Assembly (NCBI GenBank): GCA_036244855.1
Contig: BQKZ01001830.1
Location: 36,460 to 84,960, forward strand
Length of the DNA: 48,501 nt
Reading direction: 5' to 3'
Origin: Temnopleurus reevesii
Lineage: Eukaryota > Echinodermata > Echinoidea > Temnopleuroida > Temnopleuridae
Shown in pieces: positions 26,699-38,632 of this stretch. The first letter of the stretch is position 1. Each line of letters opens with the position of its first letter. Made by a program: the position numbers and the translations under genes. The notes under the pieces were generated by a model that saw only the letters and a list, made by a program, of their open reading frames with translations, did not search any database and was not told the origin of the DNA.

Positions 26699-26837
26699 GT
26701 CAGTTTTAGTACTGTAATGCACAAATTTGGTAAGTTATTGTCCTGTAACAACTACTTACCAACCCAAAGCTGGATCATGAGACATACATGTACAAGTGTA
26801 CACAACCTATCTCTTCAAAAGCTACCACAGGATGGAG

Positions 26838-26960
26838 GTACAGTGGAACCTAGTTATAATGAGGTCCTTGTGACCTGAGAAATTACCTCTAAAAACATTA
26901 CTTATCAGGGCAAAAGTACAAAAAGATAGAAACATATAATTGGACCAGGCCATTCAACAT
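26838..26960. mobile_element. truncated pogo-like fragment
   Basis: TACAGTGGAACCTAGTTATA followed by ATGAGGTCC is a typical pogo-group end (CAGTGGAACC). No matching right end was found nearby. Confidence 0.4.
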
Positions 26961-28500
26961 TTTATATTATCAACATTTTCTTTGGTTAAATACATATCAG
27001 TGCTCTTTCAATAATAAAGTTATAGTGCACCGTAAGAATGAAATCGCTATCAATGAGTATTTCTGAATTTATTCCTGTCAGGCTTCATTGCAGTCACTTC
27101 GGCATATAGTGCAAGTCAGAATTCTTTGAATAACCTGATGCCATTATGAAGCTCAGAAGAATACATAAACCCCTGTGATCACATTGTATTTAGCTTTATA
27201 GGGATAGCATATAACCAAAGGATTATTATTTGCACGGTAGCTAATTTCATAAATGAATATGGAATATAAATGACATATGGTGGTATTTGAGGCATTGGGT
27301 ATGAACAAAGAACATCTATATCCCAGAAAAAAAATATCCTGAAAGTATTTATGTATTCTGTCTCAAAGTGGAATTACTAGCACAAATTGAAGTGCATGCA
27401 AGCTTCTCTTTACATAATCACCTCTTACATCAAATAAAATACACTGTGCTCTTCAGTTAAAATAAAAAAAAAATTGGTAAATATCTAAATGTAAAAATAT
27501 ATATGGCACTGAACATTAATTTCAAGAAAAAATGAACTGATTCACACAAAACAGCTGATGGAAAATCATCAAACTACTAATAAAGATAATGGGTTTTTCT
27601 TTTCAATCCAGGTTTATAAACATTGAAAATGACTGTACGGCATTGAACACAAAGACTGATTGGTATGATTAACTAAGCTTTTCTTTCATCATGATGGATA
27701 GGAGTATACAAGGTCTTGTCCGCTTAGCCGAACTGGTGGGTAGGTAGCTTTCTTTCATGAAAAAAAAATGAGAAAAAATTACGAACAGTTTTAAAACCAA
27801 CTGTTTTATACATTGGCACACAAACCAATCGTCCCTCTCACTCTCCCTCATTCGTTTTGAACAATGGTTCATTAAAAGGGTGGGATCTTATTGGTATGAT
27901 GCAGATATAAAATAATGTAATATAATACTATATTGTATCACAGCGAGCCAACCCATAGCTTTTATGATTATCTTTATGTGGGTATATTAGCTGAATGATA
28001 CAGAAAGAAGACGTCTATCATTTTAATTGCACAAAATAGAAGGGTACTTTTGTTTAACGACCCAATGCCACTTAGAACACAATGCTATTTAATTCAATGT
28101 GCAGAATACACACTGGGATTTAAAGCAAACACAACATTTCTAGGTATGTCGAGGTAGAACATTGAATTATAATACATGTGGGTAAAATATGTATTGTTGG
28201 TATTATTCTGATATTTAACTTTAAATAGTTTTCAATCTTAAATACTGTTCTTACAGGCTACATGCATGTAAGAAAGTAATACATGTATATAGAATACTTG
28301 TAAGTGCCATACATGTAAAACCCAGTGAATGCCAATACTGGGGTGAATAAGGACAAAACTTACAAAGTTTGTTTTGCTAATAATTTGAATTAATCTTTGT
28401 CTGATTATTCAAGAAAGGTTGATCCCAGTGGATAAACATCACAAAGGGTCCTAGTTTGCCCATACTTACACATACACTGTAGGATTTACACTCATTAAAC
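26961..28500. other. no gene recognised; 3' side of the F-box gene
   Basis: AT-rich, mostly short frames. Any extended 3'UTR of the minus-strand F-box gene would lie at its right end. Confidence 0.4.
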
Positions 28501-28511
28501 AATATAATCGT

Positions 28512-28517
28512 TTTATT
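28512..28517 (-). promoter_or_regulatory. polyadenylation signal of the F-box/LRR gene
   Basis: AATAAA on the minus strand (in ATGAATAAAACG), 186 bases past the stop codon, giving a 3'UTR of roughly 200 bases. It is the nearest canonical signal seen downstream of the stop. Confidence 0.55.
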
Positions 28518-28702
28518 CATGTTGCAAGAAAGTTGCGCCTGAACACACGTCGCAGTTGATCAGCGCTCATCGATCAAAACAATCGCTTCAAGCGCATCTT
28601 GTTAGAAGTGCAAATTGTGTATAAATGGAATTGCACATTTCAATTTGATTTGCAATCAATTGCAACTTTCTAGCAACACTCCCTATATAATATGAATCAT
28701 TC

Positions 28703-30610
28703 TCAGAAGAACTCTGGTTGATACATGGTGGAGAGGTTTCCATCAAGATACGATGTAATGACAGACTGCAGGCAGGGTATCTTATTCTTCATCTTATCAA
28801 CAGCAGCAATAGGAACATTGCATTGTGATACATCAAGGAACTTAAGATGCCTGCAGTGCATGGCGATGGCATCCAAGCTACGTTCCGTGATGACGCAGCG
28901 GGGAATGATGAGAGATGAGAGACGAGAGCAGCATCGGGTGACTGCGATCACGCCATCATCTGTGATCTGGTGGCATTCACTGACCGTCAAGTCCTGGAGA
29001 TGAGGGTTGTTCATAGCGATGGACTCCAGGCTTTTGTCGGTGATATTTCGGCACATTCGTAGATCCAGGGTTTGCAGACGAGGGAAGGTGATGCTCTCCT
29101 GAATGCATCGGTCGGTCAGGTGATGGCACGCTGCTAGGTTGAGATATTCCAGAGTCCTGATGGCGTTGATTGGTACCCTGGAGGTTGAATTGAGGTACTC
29201 CTGCATTTCATCCTCCGGAATGGTCAAGATGGCTTCCTCAAACTTGACAGGTCTGAAGAACCCCATGTTGCTATGACTACGGGTGTAGCGGTCAGTGCTG
29301 TGTTTGAATGATTCATCAGGCGGGCAGTTGGCTGGACAGTCCTTGTCCAATCCCAAGAGACCGAAGTCTGTGATTCGCTGGCACCAGCTGAGGTTGAGAC
29401 GCCTCAGGTGGTGGAGACGAGCCGAGATCAGATGGACACTGCGGTCTGTCATAGCGTGTGAGGAACTGAGATTGAGTTCCTCAAGATCAGGTGCAGCGTC
29501 ACAGATGCAGAAGACCACATCATCATCTACCTGTGGACAACCTTGGAGATTCAGAGACCTAAGATTCGTGAAGGAAGCACCTTGTAACCCCTTCAGCATC
29601 TGAGATCCCTTCAGACTGAGGTTGCTCGCTACGCTTAGATGGGTCAATTTCGTCAGGTTCGCTGTCAACTGCTCAAAGGTATCTTGAGGAATAGACTTGA
29701 GTTTATTCAGATTCAGTTTCTCCAAACTTCCAAGTTTCTTTGTGATGGCATTGATCGCGACATTTCCAACAGATGGACACGATGCAAGGATGATTTCTTT
29801 CAAGCTAGGCTGAAGACTGGCAAGATTTTTCACACCTTCATCCGTCAGATGGGTACATCGAACAAGAACGACTCGCTCAAGCTTAAGATCTGAAACATTA
29901 GCTAGTGACGTCAATGCCTCACTGGTTATCGTAGTCAGACTAAAGTCTACAGAGGACAGAGTTGATGTGAATCTCTTCACAAAGGCCAAGAGATTAGAGA
30001 AGGTAAGAACAGTAACAGAGTCTCTGCCTACATCTCTGGTATGATAGGAGTCTGTCTGAAATGCAATGTTACATCCTGCAAGGGAGAGGTGTTCCAGGAC
30101 AGGGGTAGTGGCTACAAACTGGTTGAAGAGTGCATCCGATAGAAACCTGATAGATCCTAGTGATAACTTTTTCAATCTCCTGAATGCCTGGAGAGCCACT
30201 TGCTGGTCTTCATCCTTCTGCAGGAGGGTGCCAGACATGAATATGCTGTTGCAGCAGCTCAGGTCCAGCGACACAAGGTTGTCACAATGTCCAAGGATGC
30301 CCAAGAACATCTTCTGTGTCAGGTCACATCCTTTGAGGCAGAGAGATCGGAGATGGGGTCCGAGATGGCGACCAACTTCCTTCAGGAGAAAGTCTGCGTT
30401 GCTCCCTTCCACATAGGTGATGACAAGATTCGGGCTCTTCCTGTGGCCAAGATCCTGGAGATGTTTCCCTGTTGATGATGAAGCTCTCAGGGTTATCTGG
30501 GTGTTCCTGTGAAGTGCAGGATCCAAAGAGGCATGGAACCAATGCTTGCAGACTACTGCAGCCTCCTCACGATCAACGTAGCACAGGAACTTGAAGATGT
30601 GAGCTATGAG
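28703..30610 (-). CDS. F-box/LRR gene, exon 2 (rest of F-box and all LRRs)
   Basis: One large exon of 1908 bases ending in TGA at 28703-28705, entered through an acceptor TTTGATTTTTGCAG. It starts LIAHIFKFL and ends SYLDGNLSTMYQPEFF. All LRRs in a single exon suggest either intron loss or an ancestral single-exon LRR block. Plus-strand frames inside it are shadows. Confidence 0.95.
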   Translation of the reverse strand, partial: LIAHIFKFLCYVDREEAAVVCKHWFHASLDPALHRNTQITLRASSSTGKHLQDLGHRKSPNLVITYVEGSNADFLLKEVGRHLGPHLRSLCLKGCDLTQKMFLGILGHCDNLVSLDLSCCNSIFMSGTLLQKDEDQQVALQAFRRLKKLSLGSIRFLSDALFNQFVATTPVLEHLSLAGCNIAFQTDSYHTRDVGRDSVTVLTFSNLLAFVKRFTSTLSSVDFSLTTITSEALTSLANVSDLKLERVVLVRCTHLTDEGVKNLASLQPSLKEIILASCPSVGNVAINAITKKLGSLEKLNLNKLKSIPQDTFEQLTANLTKLTHLSVASNLSLKGSQMLKGLQGASFTNLRSLNLQGCPQVDDDVVFCICDAAPDLEELNLSSSHAMTDRSVHLISARLHHLRRLNLSWCQRITDFGLLGLDKDCPANCPPDESFKHSTDRYTRSHSNMGFFRPVKFEEAILTIPEDEMQEYLNSTSRVPINAIRTLEYLNLAACHHLTDRCIQESITFPRLQTLDLRMCRNITDKSLESIAMNNPHLQDLTVSECHQITDDGVIAVTRCCSRLSSLIIPRCVITERSLDAIAMHCRHLKFLDVSQCNVPIAAVDKMKNKIPCLQSVITSYLDGNLSTMYQPEFF

Positions 30611-33197
30611 CTGCAAAAATCAAACATAACAAAAATACAATTTAGTTTCAGATTTTTTTTTTAGACAGGGCTATTTCATAATCTTTAGAGAACTAATTTC
30701 TTATTCTATTGATCATTTAACATCAAAATCATTAGTAAATTTCATGCCAAAATACAACTTCAGGGACATCACAGGGGAACAGGATGTAAATATTCATTCC
30801 TGAATGCAGCCTCTTTACAATAAAAAAAAAACAATGATAGCAGTAGTTTTTCTGAAACAGGAAATTCAAAGAAACTAGATTCTTAGGTTGGTTAATAAAA
30901 TCAAATAGCATTATAACAATCCCAAAATTAAAAGAAACTTCTGACTCTAATTTTGGAAGTGATAGCATCATTTCCTGGAGTTGGTTTAGATTCCTATCAT
31001 TCGGACAAGATGCCTGAGTCACAATTGTGTATCAGACTGAATTGAGTCATACATTGCAGTACAGTGGAATAAATAAGAATAAAAAGTAAATGTAGTGCGA
31101 AAATGTATGAGAAAATATTCATTCCATGAAAACATTCTCACTAGTTAAAGGGTGAAATTTTGTAATTCAACAAAAATATTACCTCTTTCAAGAAATAATA
31201 TGGCCACACACATATAAATAAATTCCCTTGATAACAAGGATGTGACAGTATACATTTTTTAAAAAAAAAAATTTAAAAAAAAACAAAAAAAATTATTTTC
31301 TTTTATTTCAGTAATTCAACAAAAATATTACTACATATGAAAATTCAAAGCATACAAGATCTTATGTTAAACTTTCTATAATAATGTCAGTATAAAGATA
31401 ACATGTGCCCTCTCAATTCAATTCAAGTTTTATTTTTATCTCCATAGAGATCATAAAAAATAGTGGTAATTCCCAACAAATCAAAAGAATGTACAAAAGA
31501 AATTCATAACATAATCAAAATATGAAGATTCAATTGTATACATGTAGAAGATTTGATGAAAAAGAATTGTGAAGGTTTTTTTGTAATAAAATTGTGTTTT
31601 CAATGGAAATGGAGGAACCCATTAAAAAGTGAAAACTTGTAAGATATAGGTCCCTCAGAAAACATGAGACATTAAACGGATCTCATGAAAAGCATTAACA
31701 ATTAGCTGAATTAATGACGAGGCTCCAGAGTTTAGAATTTCAGTTAAGCATTTAAACCAATTGATTAGTTTTGGGAGAGATGGCGCTTCAGATATTAAAC
31801 TTCTTTGTGAGCTGGAGTAAGAGTTTTACCATTGCAGTTTTTCAATGGCAAATTAGAGCATGTTTATAGTTTGTTTTAATAAAATTGATCAAGAAATGGC
31901 TTAATTATAATCGCAAAATAAAAAATGATGTTGCGGTCGCTCTCCCCAGCACAGCATGCTTCACATACAAAAGAACGCGAACTCACACACCGCAGACAAC
32001 ACCAACGATCATTTTGCCCATTCCGGGCTGACGCTGCCCCGTGCGAAAGCACTTAGCACACCGTAGGAATAATGGCTGATTGGCGTGTTCAACGTAAAAT
32101 ACCCAAGAATACGAGCAAAAATCTTCTCCTCATTTCGTCTATAGTTATATTTATGCATGTCGACCATTACGTATCTATACATTGAAGGTGCTCATTTTAA
32201 ACAACTTTCAACTATTGCCAGGAACAAAAAAATATGATTTAATATGCAAAACACATTCAAATTCAATTTTCATCTCATATTCATAAATCTAGGATTATTT
32301 TTTATTTTTTTAATGACTCCCTGAATTAAAAAAAAATAGAGAGCTACAAATACAATCAATAAATCTAGGATAAGGATCACAAGACACAAAAATACAGAAA
32401 TCAAAAGACAATTTTGTGCGTACTCTAAATGTAAATTAGTTACATTAAAAACATATCCACACATATATTTCCTTAAAAATGAATGCCAAGGTGAGATTTG
32501 TCCTTAATTACAGACCCTTTAGGACTTAATGATTTTTTTTTACACACTCATTCAATTTAAGTCAATAAAAGTCATAATCATTTTACTGTCTTCTGTTATA
32601 TTTCTACTGGGAAACTTTGGAATTTTATTATACATTACAAGAAAGGCAACTATCACAATTTTTTAAAAGTATTATTACTGTTGATTGAAAAATTATATCA
32701 GTGTAACAAGGGTTAAATTAAAGAATGTCCACAATCAACAGTCATTTGATTTCAAAAAAAATGAAAGAACAATCAATATTAAATTTCAATCAACATTGGA
32801 CAAATCCTTCTCTCACTCGACTCTAGTCTAACTTACTCTGTCTAAGGGAAGATAAAATTATGCACACAACACAAGTATGAGTGTGAATCATGAATGTGAA
32901 TAAATGGTCTGTATATTCTACAGGAGGTCTAAACAAAGAGAATGAATGAAAAAAAAACGTCCAACTTCACAAGGACACATTATCTGTCGACGTAGTGAAG
33001 TTGCTCAAACTGCAGCAATTCAGCTCCAGTTATTAGCAGATGAGCGGAGCTAACTATTCGCCGAGCCCGGTGGTTACGGGGTAACTTGAGCGGTTGGACT
33101 GCTCAGTGGTTCGCTGCAAAACAAAATCATTGCGAACTTCCATTAAACTTAAATGACAGTTACGCATACATACCTCCTGGGGTAGATTTTCAGCCAT
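28703..33197 (-). CDS. F-box / leucine-rich-repeat protein (FBXL type), complete
   Basis: Probable substrate receptor of an SCF (Skp1-cullin-F-box) ubiquitin ligase. Two coding exons: 33174-33197 (MAENLPQE) and 28703-30610, joined in phase 0 through a 2.56-kb intron, giving about 643 residues. The join completes the F-box, LPQELIAHIFKFLCYVDREE and VCKHWF (residues about 5-40), which strongly supports the model. Residues about 85-620 are leucine-rich repeats of the cysteine-containing type (LxxLxLxxCxxITDxG), for example LRRLNLSWCQRITDFGLLGL and LQTLDLRMCRNITDKSLESI. A stretch of about 60 residues (near 425-485), containing CPANCPPDESF and an acidic PEDEMQEYL, interrupts the repeats. It may be an FBXL orthologue such as LRRC29/FBXL9 or FBXL13-like, but I cannot choose. 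It is transcribed away from the AIF gene. Confidence 0.93.
30611..33173 (-). other. F-box/LRR intron 1 contents
   Basis: AT-rich intron of 2563 bases. It holds an A-rich tract (31258-31300), a short-interspersed-like motif (CAATTCAATTCAAGTTTTAT at 31416), and two GC-richer islands at 31925-32095 and 32985-33115 that are unlike their surroundings. No exon was recognised in them. Confidence 0.5.
33174..33197 (-). CDS. F-box/LRR gene, exon 1 (MAENLPQE)
   Basis: ATG GCT GAA AAT CTA CCC CAG GAG on the minus strand, then a GTATGTATG donor. It supplies the LPQE that begins the F-box. The start context (ACGACATGG) is good. A possible 5'UTR intron acceptor (TTTTTTAG) lies at 33240-33241 just upstream. 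Confidence 0.88.
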
Positions 33198-33212
33198 GTC
33201 GTAAATTCTTCC

Positions 33213-33227
33213 TTACTTCTGTTTCAT
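33213..33227 (-). promoter_or_regulatory. short upstream ORF in F-box/LRR 5'UTR
   Basis: ATGAAACAGAAGTAA on the minus strand, four codons and a stop, 15 bases before the main start. Such uORFs can lower translation of the main frame; the effect here is inferred. Confidence 0.35.
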
Positions 33228-33786
33228 CTTTGTGCAATCCTAAAAAAAAATCCCTACGAAGTTAGTTGTCAGTGGTTCCCCGAGTATAGAGCTCGGGTTA
33301 TGTAAGTAAACAGATGATCACATGCTCAAAAAATTCACGCATGCGTGAAGTGTACAGGTTGAAAGAAGAAGGAAGGAAAGAATAAAGCCAAAGGAAGATT
33401 TAGAAAGGAAGAAAGAGCAAGAAAATGAGAATAAATCAAATGAAACATAATAAACATGAGGAGAAAAGGATAAAAGAGAGAATTTCTGTTCAAAGGGCTA
33501 TCAACATCGTCGGCTTATAGCGATGATGATGATATAATGATGATTTCAGTCGAGTGGCGAGGAGTGGGAGGAAAGGGGGGGGGGGGGTTGCTTTTGTTCT
33601 TATATTTTTTTTTTATGTTTGATCGATTGATTTTATTTCCATTTCAATAACACAGAAAGTACATATGTACGACTTCAGGTAAATATAAAGGGTTTATTTC
33701 AACGATCCGAGCTTTATGTTTTCGTAATGGAGGTGGGACGCGTGCAGAAAAAAATATAGCATATCATGACGAATAAGGAGATGAAA

Positions 33787-33898
33787 AAGGAGGAGGAGGA
33801 GAAGAAGAAGAAGAAGAAGAAGAAGAAGAAGAAGAAGAAGAAGAAGAAGAAGAAGAAGATATAGAAGAAGAAGAAGAAGAAGAAGAAGAAGAACTTAA

Positions 33899-33929
<31 letters not shown>

Positions 33930-33935
33930 AAGAAT
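33787..33935. repeat. GAA/TTC trinucleotide repeat
   Basis: Nearly pure GAA for about 110 bases, broken by ATATA at 33859 and ACTTAATAA at 33892, then continuing. Long GAA/TTC tracts can form triplexes and silence nearby genes in other animals. The Ser/Phe-rich minus-strand frames here are repeat translations. Confidence 0.92.
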
Positions 33936-34261
33936 TGAGAGGGAAGGAATGTACGTCGTTTGAATTGTGGCATCACGAAGAGCATGCACTCCATTAATTA
34001 GTAAATTATGCATCAAATATATAAGGACTCCATTTTCATTTGGCAAATGATTGGCAAATGGGGGAATAAGTGATCGAGGCCCCGCCGGCCCTTTTTTTTG
34101 CTTGTTAACGCGGCCGGCGGGAAGTGATAACACCTTTTATTTTGCTTCAAGGGTATTCTCTATTGTCAGTCCGCCCCAAAGAACTTTATATATATATATA
34201 TATATTTTTTATAAAGCTCTGGCCCGCCCCCTCTCCCAGGCCAAGCAGCCACCGGCCGTCA

Positions 34262-34294
34262 TGACGTAATTTACATATCCTTGACCTTTGACCC
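34262..34294 (+). promoter_or_regulatory. AIF proximal promoter: CRE-like and DR1-like motifs
   Basis: TGACGTAA at 34262-34269 resembles a cAMP-response/ATF half-palindrome. TGACCTTTGACCC at 34282-34294 is, on the other strand, GGGTCA-A-AGGTCA, a direct repeat of two nuclear-receptor half sites spaced by one base (DR1, the HNF4/RXR/PPAR type). They lie 55-90 bases before the AIF start codon. Binding is inferred from motif only. Confidence 0.45.
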
Positions 34295-34349
34295 CAAAAC
34301 CGGCGAGACAAGCTGCCCTACACTACACGTTTTCTAAAACTCTCCCAAA

Positions 34350-34437
34350 ATGTACCGATGCAGAGCTGTTTTGAAGGGCTTTAGCTGCCATTCAAGAAAT
34401 ATCCATTCTTCTTGTAGAAAAACGAGACTTCCAAATG
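34350..34437 (+). CDS. AIFM1: AIFM1 exon 1 (mitochondrial targeting peptide)
   Basis: Encodes [20 protein letters not shown] and SCRKTRLPN plus the first base of the next codon, before a GTAAGTATT donor (phase 1). Eight Arg/Lys and no acidic residue fit a matrix-targeting presequence. LPNGNL across the junction resembles LPGNL of human AIFM1. The preceding bases (CAAAATG) are a usable start context. Confidence 0.88.
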
Positions 34438-34902
34438 GTAAGTATTCATTATAATCACAAGTAGTAGCCTGCAAATTGCAATGATTTCTTGACTTGGCTT
34501 ATTCAGTCCCATTCGTAGGAAAGTATGTGTAGGATTTCAAACTAAATTTGATCCTCAATAAACCTAACTTTTGTCTATCTGAGACAACATGTGAAAGAAA
34601 AGAAAAGATATTTGATAATAGAAAAAGAATGGGAGTACTTGCAGAATACAACGCAGCATATTGAGGATGAGGGTCATGTAAAGAACGAGGCATCTCCATG
34701 CACACGGCCCGGCTGGATTATATACGAAAGTGCGATGGCCCTCTCCTGGTTGCGTTGTATTCTGCAAGTAAGCCAAAGAACGTGGAGAAGAAAGTTGATT
34801 TATATAAAGTGTGAATGAAAAATGATTGATGGAAATATGTAAGGTGATGACATTGACAACATATTGATTTGATGATGGTGGTGCATGGTGATGTCGATGG
34901 AC

Positions 34903-34981
<79 letters not shown>

Positions 34982-37900
34982 TTGGCGATGGTTATAGTGA
35001 ACAAATTATAAGAAGAAGGTGATGATGAAATTGAGAAGATGAAGTAAAAGATTAAAGCTACTTAAATGAGATAAAACTAATAAAATAATGTGAAAGAACA
35101 AACTGACAGAAAGAAGAAATATAAAACCATTGATAAACTCATTGAAATGGAAAATTAAGCTTCAAAATCCATTCAATATAAGTTCAATAAACAGTTTCTA
35201 TTTTGGTAGGCTACCACTGCGATACCTGAAGTTGGCAGAGTAGGCTATTACTTGTATTAGCTAGTCCACATACTTTGACCAAAAAGTGCCCAAAGACGAA
35301 TGTTTATGACTATGGCCAGGAAAATCCAGAAAATCCAGGCAACTATTTTTTTCACATACATCTTATACCCAATAAAAATTGTCTCATTAGAATCTCCAAG
35401 GGACCCATCAAATTGATACATTTCTTTTCCAAAAACTTGTAGAAAAGATTTTAACCAGAAATTAAGAAAAAAATTGCCTGTGTAAATATATTTTCTACAT
35501 AATTTTTTTTCAAGTGTAGTCTCAGAAAAAGAAGAGGGAAGAAAATCACATAAGAAATAGAAGGAAATGGAGATGAATTAATGTAAGAAAAGTGTTAGTA
35601 GCTAAAAGGGAGATGAAAAAAATGAGTGTTTGTATAACAGCCCTATAGATTTTGAAACACCAAACATTTACATGTAAATCCCAACTTTATGGAAATTATT
35701 CTTTTTCAAAGGAAACTTATTGCAACAGCCGAGCAATAAAGTGCTTCAATGCAGCGCTTCCAGATCCATGGCTCACATTACCAGCGAAGGAATCGGTAAA
35801 AATGGACTTTATTGGGTTATAGGTGGAGCTGCTTCTGTTCTTGCCACAGCAACAATGGTGAGTATGCAAACATTAAAAAAAATATTAAACACCCCCATAA
35901 AAAAAAGAAGAGAAAACTGAAAGAAAAATGTATTGTTTGATTTTCAATTCAAATCAAATCTTGGTACAGGATTACTGTGGAACACAGTTCACTTACCCAT
36001 TTTCACAGGTAGTTATTATCAATAGACATTTATCATTCTGATTTTACAAGATACATAAGATATGTTTCAAGATATTTGGTTGATACTCAGTGGATTATGT
36101 TTTTTGTGAGCTCTTGTAGGTTGGTTTTATTATACATATCATTTATTTATTTTCAATCCATTTGCTTTATATATTTGATGTACAAATTATTGTATTCTAG
36201 GTGATATCAAGCCCTCTGATCGATCCTTACTCCCATTCCTTGTGGTTATAGTACTGTACTTTCACATTCTAAAATATAGCTTCTCAATTACTAAAAAGTA
36301 AATGATTGTCAGGCCCCTTAGAACATCTTGAAAATGAAAGAGTTGGAAATTGAGGGGCAGTGTATTATAGATTTGTCAACATGCTATATGCTTGCACATA
36401 TTTACTGAAAAAATGGAGATAATACCAGTGTCCCTGGGCCCCTGTTCTATGACCTCTAATATTTCACACAGATGTTTCTCAATCCAAAGAAATAGCAGAC
36501 CTCCAAACAATTATGAATTTAGAAGGACAAATGTGTTTTATTCAATCATTCCAAATCATGTCTGAGCATTTTAGGATTTTTTTAAAAATAGATGATTATA
36601 CTGCGTACTCCATTGTAAAATCTCTTTCTTCCATATTTTTGAGCCAAACCATCCCAGTCTTCTGTCTCACAGGTCTTGAGGTCTGGAATAGGCCATACAT
36701 GTACAGGAGAAACTCTGTATACAGAGATCTGATATTAAAGATTATTGATATCAAGAGGTAAAAAAATGGTCTCATCTTCTTATTGTTTAGTAACCACACT
36801 ATGACAAGATTACTGATATAACAAGGTATTTTTTATCTTTCCAAGCACCCCTTTAAACCAAGTTTCTACTGTACAATTGTTAAACTGTACCTATGTTTTG
36901 ATTAATCTTTCGATCATCATCATCCCTGTAGGTCCAGAAGGGAGGTTTAGTCGTATGGGGTGGTGAGCCAAAGAGAACAAAGCTGGAGTTGGTTCCTGCC
37001 AGTGCTCCAGCCTCCGACGCAAGCCCAGCTGAACCGGCAGCCAGTACCGAGGCTGACCCCGCACCAGCAGCTGCTGCTGGAGAAGGTATGTTACACAGTC
37101 AGATATTAATTTAACCCATTGATAGCTGGAACTGGGTAATTGCTGTACAAAGTCTATGGGAATTACAAAATGTAGTAGACAATGGGTTAATAGCAGCTAC
37201 CTGTAAACGTTACTTCCCTCCATATTGAAAATGTATGTTATAGGATGAGTCAATTCTATATTGGCCTATTTTTCTGTTTACCATTTGTGGCCTTTATAGA
37301 GAGGTTTGATGACTTCAAAATGTATTTGAACACCCCAGATCACCTATATCTGTGCATATGATGTGAGTGTTTCTGTTAATGAGGTGACCAGTTTGTGACA
37401 TTCTAATGTCCCTGTTACATTGTGAAACCACATTACACTGAGGACTTAGGGAAGAAACAAATAGTGGAATGAGATTATAAGCTAATTCAGAATTTGATAT
37501 TGCATCCTTGATTAAATGATCACATTATTCACATCTTCACCAAGCCAAAAGGGCTATGAAAAATGTGTGGTTTCACAATGTAAAAGGGACATCCAAGTAT
37601 CACAAACTGACCCTCTCATTTATAGAAACAGTCATTTAGCCCTCCAATGAAATATGATCTCCATGGATGAGTGCCTGTTGCAGTATAGTTGGAGAAGTGA
37701 CGTAGGATTGGACCTTACTTTTTGTGTAGATGATGTACATTGACATATCTGAACACCTGTAGAGCATCAAATCTGATGTAAAACATATTTTGATTCATAT
37801 TTTCACAAGAGTTTAGAGTTTTGATTGGATTTACAATGTATCTTTATTCGTAGAATGTACTTGGGAGATTAGCAAAGTTCTGTTGCTTGATATTCATGCC

Positions 37901-38601
37901 ATTGTGAAAAAAATAATTTGTGTCTATTTGGAACCATGTAAAGGCTTTGCTTCTATGTGTGGCATTCCTTGGATTCTATCATTCTTGTAAGCTTTGCTCT
38001 CAAATGAATACATGTCTTCCATTGCTCTTTTTGCAGCATCATATATTAGCCTCTCAAAATGAGCATATTGACTTTTCACTCGCTCAATAGATGAAAATCG
38101 TGAATTGCCATATTAAGCTAGTTAGATTAAAGATACAGTGAGCTTGAGCATTTTGCTTTGCATGTCTTATGAATAGATGACACAGATTCTGGTTCGGTGG
38201 CTCCAGCATCAGAGGCAACCTCAGAAGGACCTGTTGTAGCGGGTATGTCGTCACATTGTTGATTGTTGTCCTCCTCGTCACCACCCCATCATCATCCTTG
38301 CAATCATCATTACACCTGATTTTGGTATCATTACCAGTCAATCAATATCATTACTAGCCATGAATCAAAGTAGCTATTGACCCAATCATCCTCATGAGCA
38401 ACACCAATAACTTCATCATCGGCACCGTCACCACCACCTCCACCATTTTACATGTACACCATTACCACCTCGCCATTATCACCATCAATATCGCGAGCAG
38501 AGCCAACATTTATCATTATCTTCTTCATTCATCATCTTTAGCATCATCATCATCATAATTTTAATCATCGTCTTTATCATCATCATCTCATCATCCTCAC
38601 A

Positions 38602-38632
<31 letters not shown>

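Larger units (their letters stand above)
33198..34349. promoter_or_regulatory. shared intergenic/promoter region between divergent F-box and AIF genes
   Basis: About 1.15 kb between start codons. From left: F-box 5'UTR, a GA-rich stretch (33355-33480), a G run (33577-33587), a short interspersed-like motif (GATTTTATTTCCATTTCAAT, 33630), the GAA array (33787-33935), a GC hairpin (CCGCCGGCC with GGCCGGCGG, 34080-34122), a TA run (34190-34205) and the AIF proximal promoter. Confidence 0.6.

Noticed and set aside
34080..34122. CCGCCGGCC / GGCCGGCGG hairpin with T8 loop as a terminator
   Set aside because: Bacterial-type terminators do not apply in this eukaryotic setting; kept only as part of the promoter-region description.
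33714..34133. Minus-strand frame with long Phe/Ser runs
   Set aside because: Translation of the GAA/TTC array.
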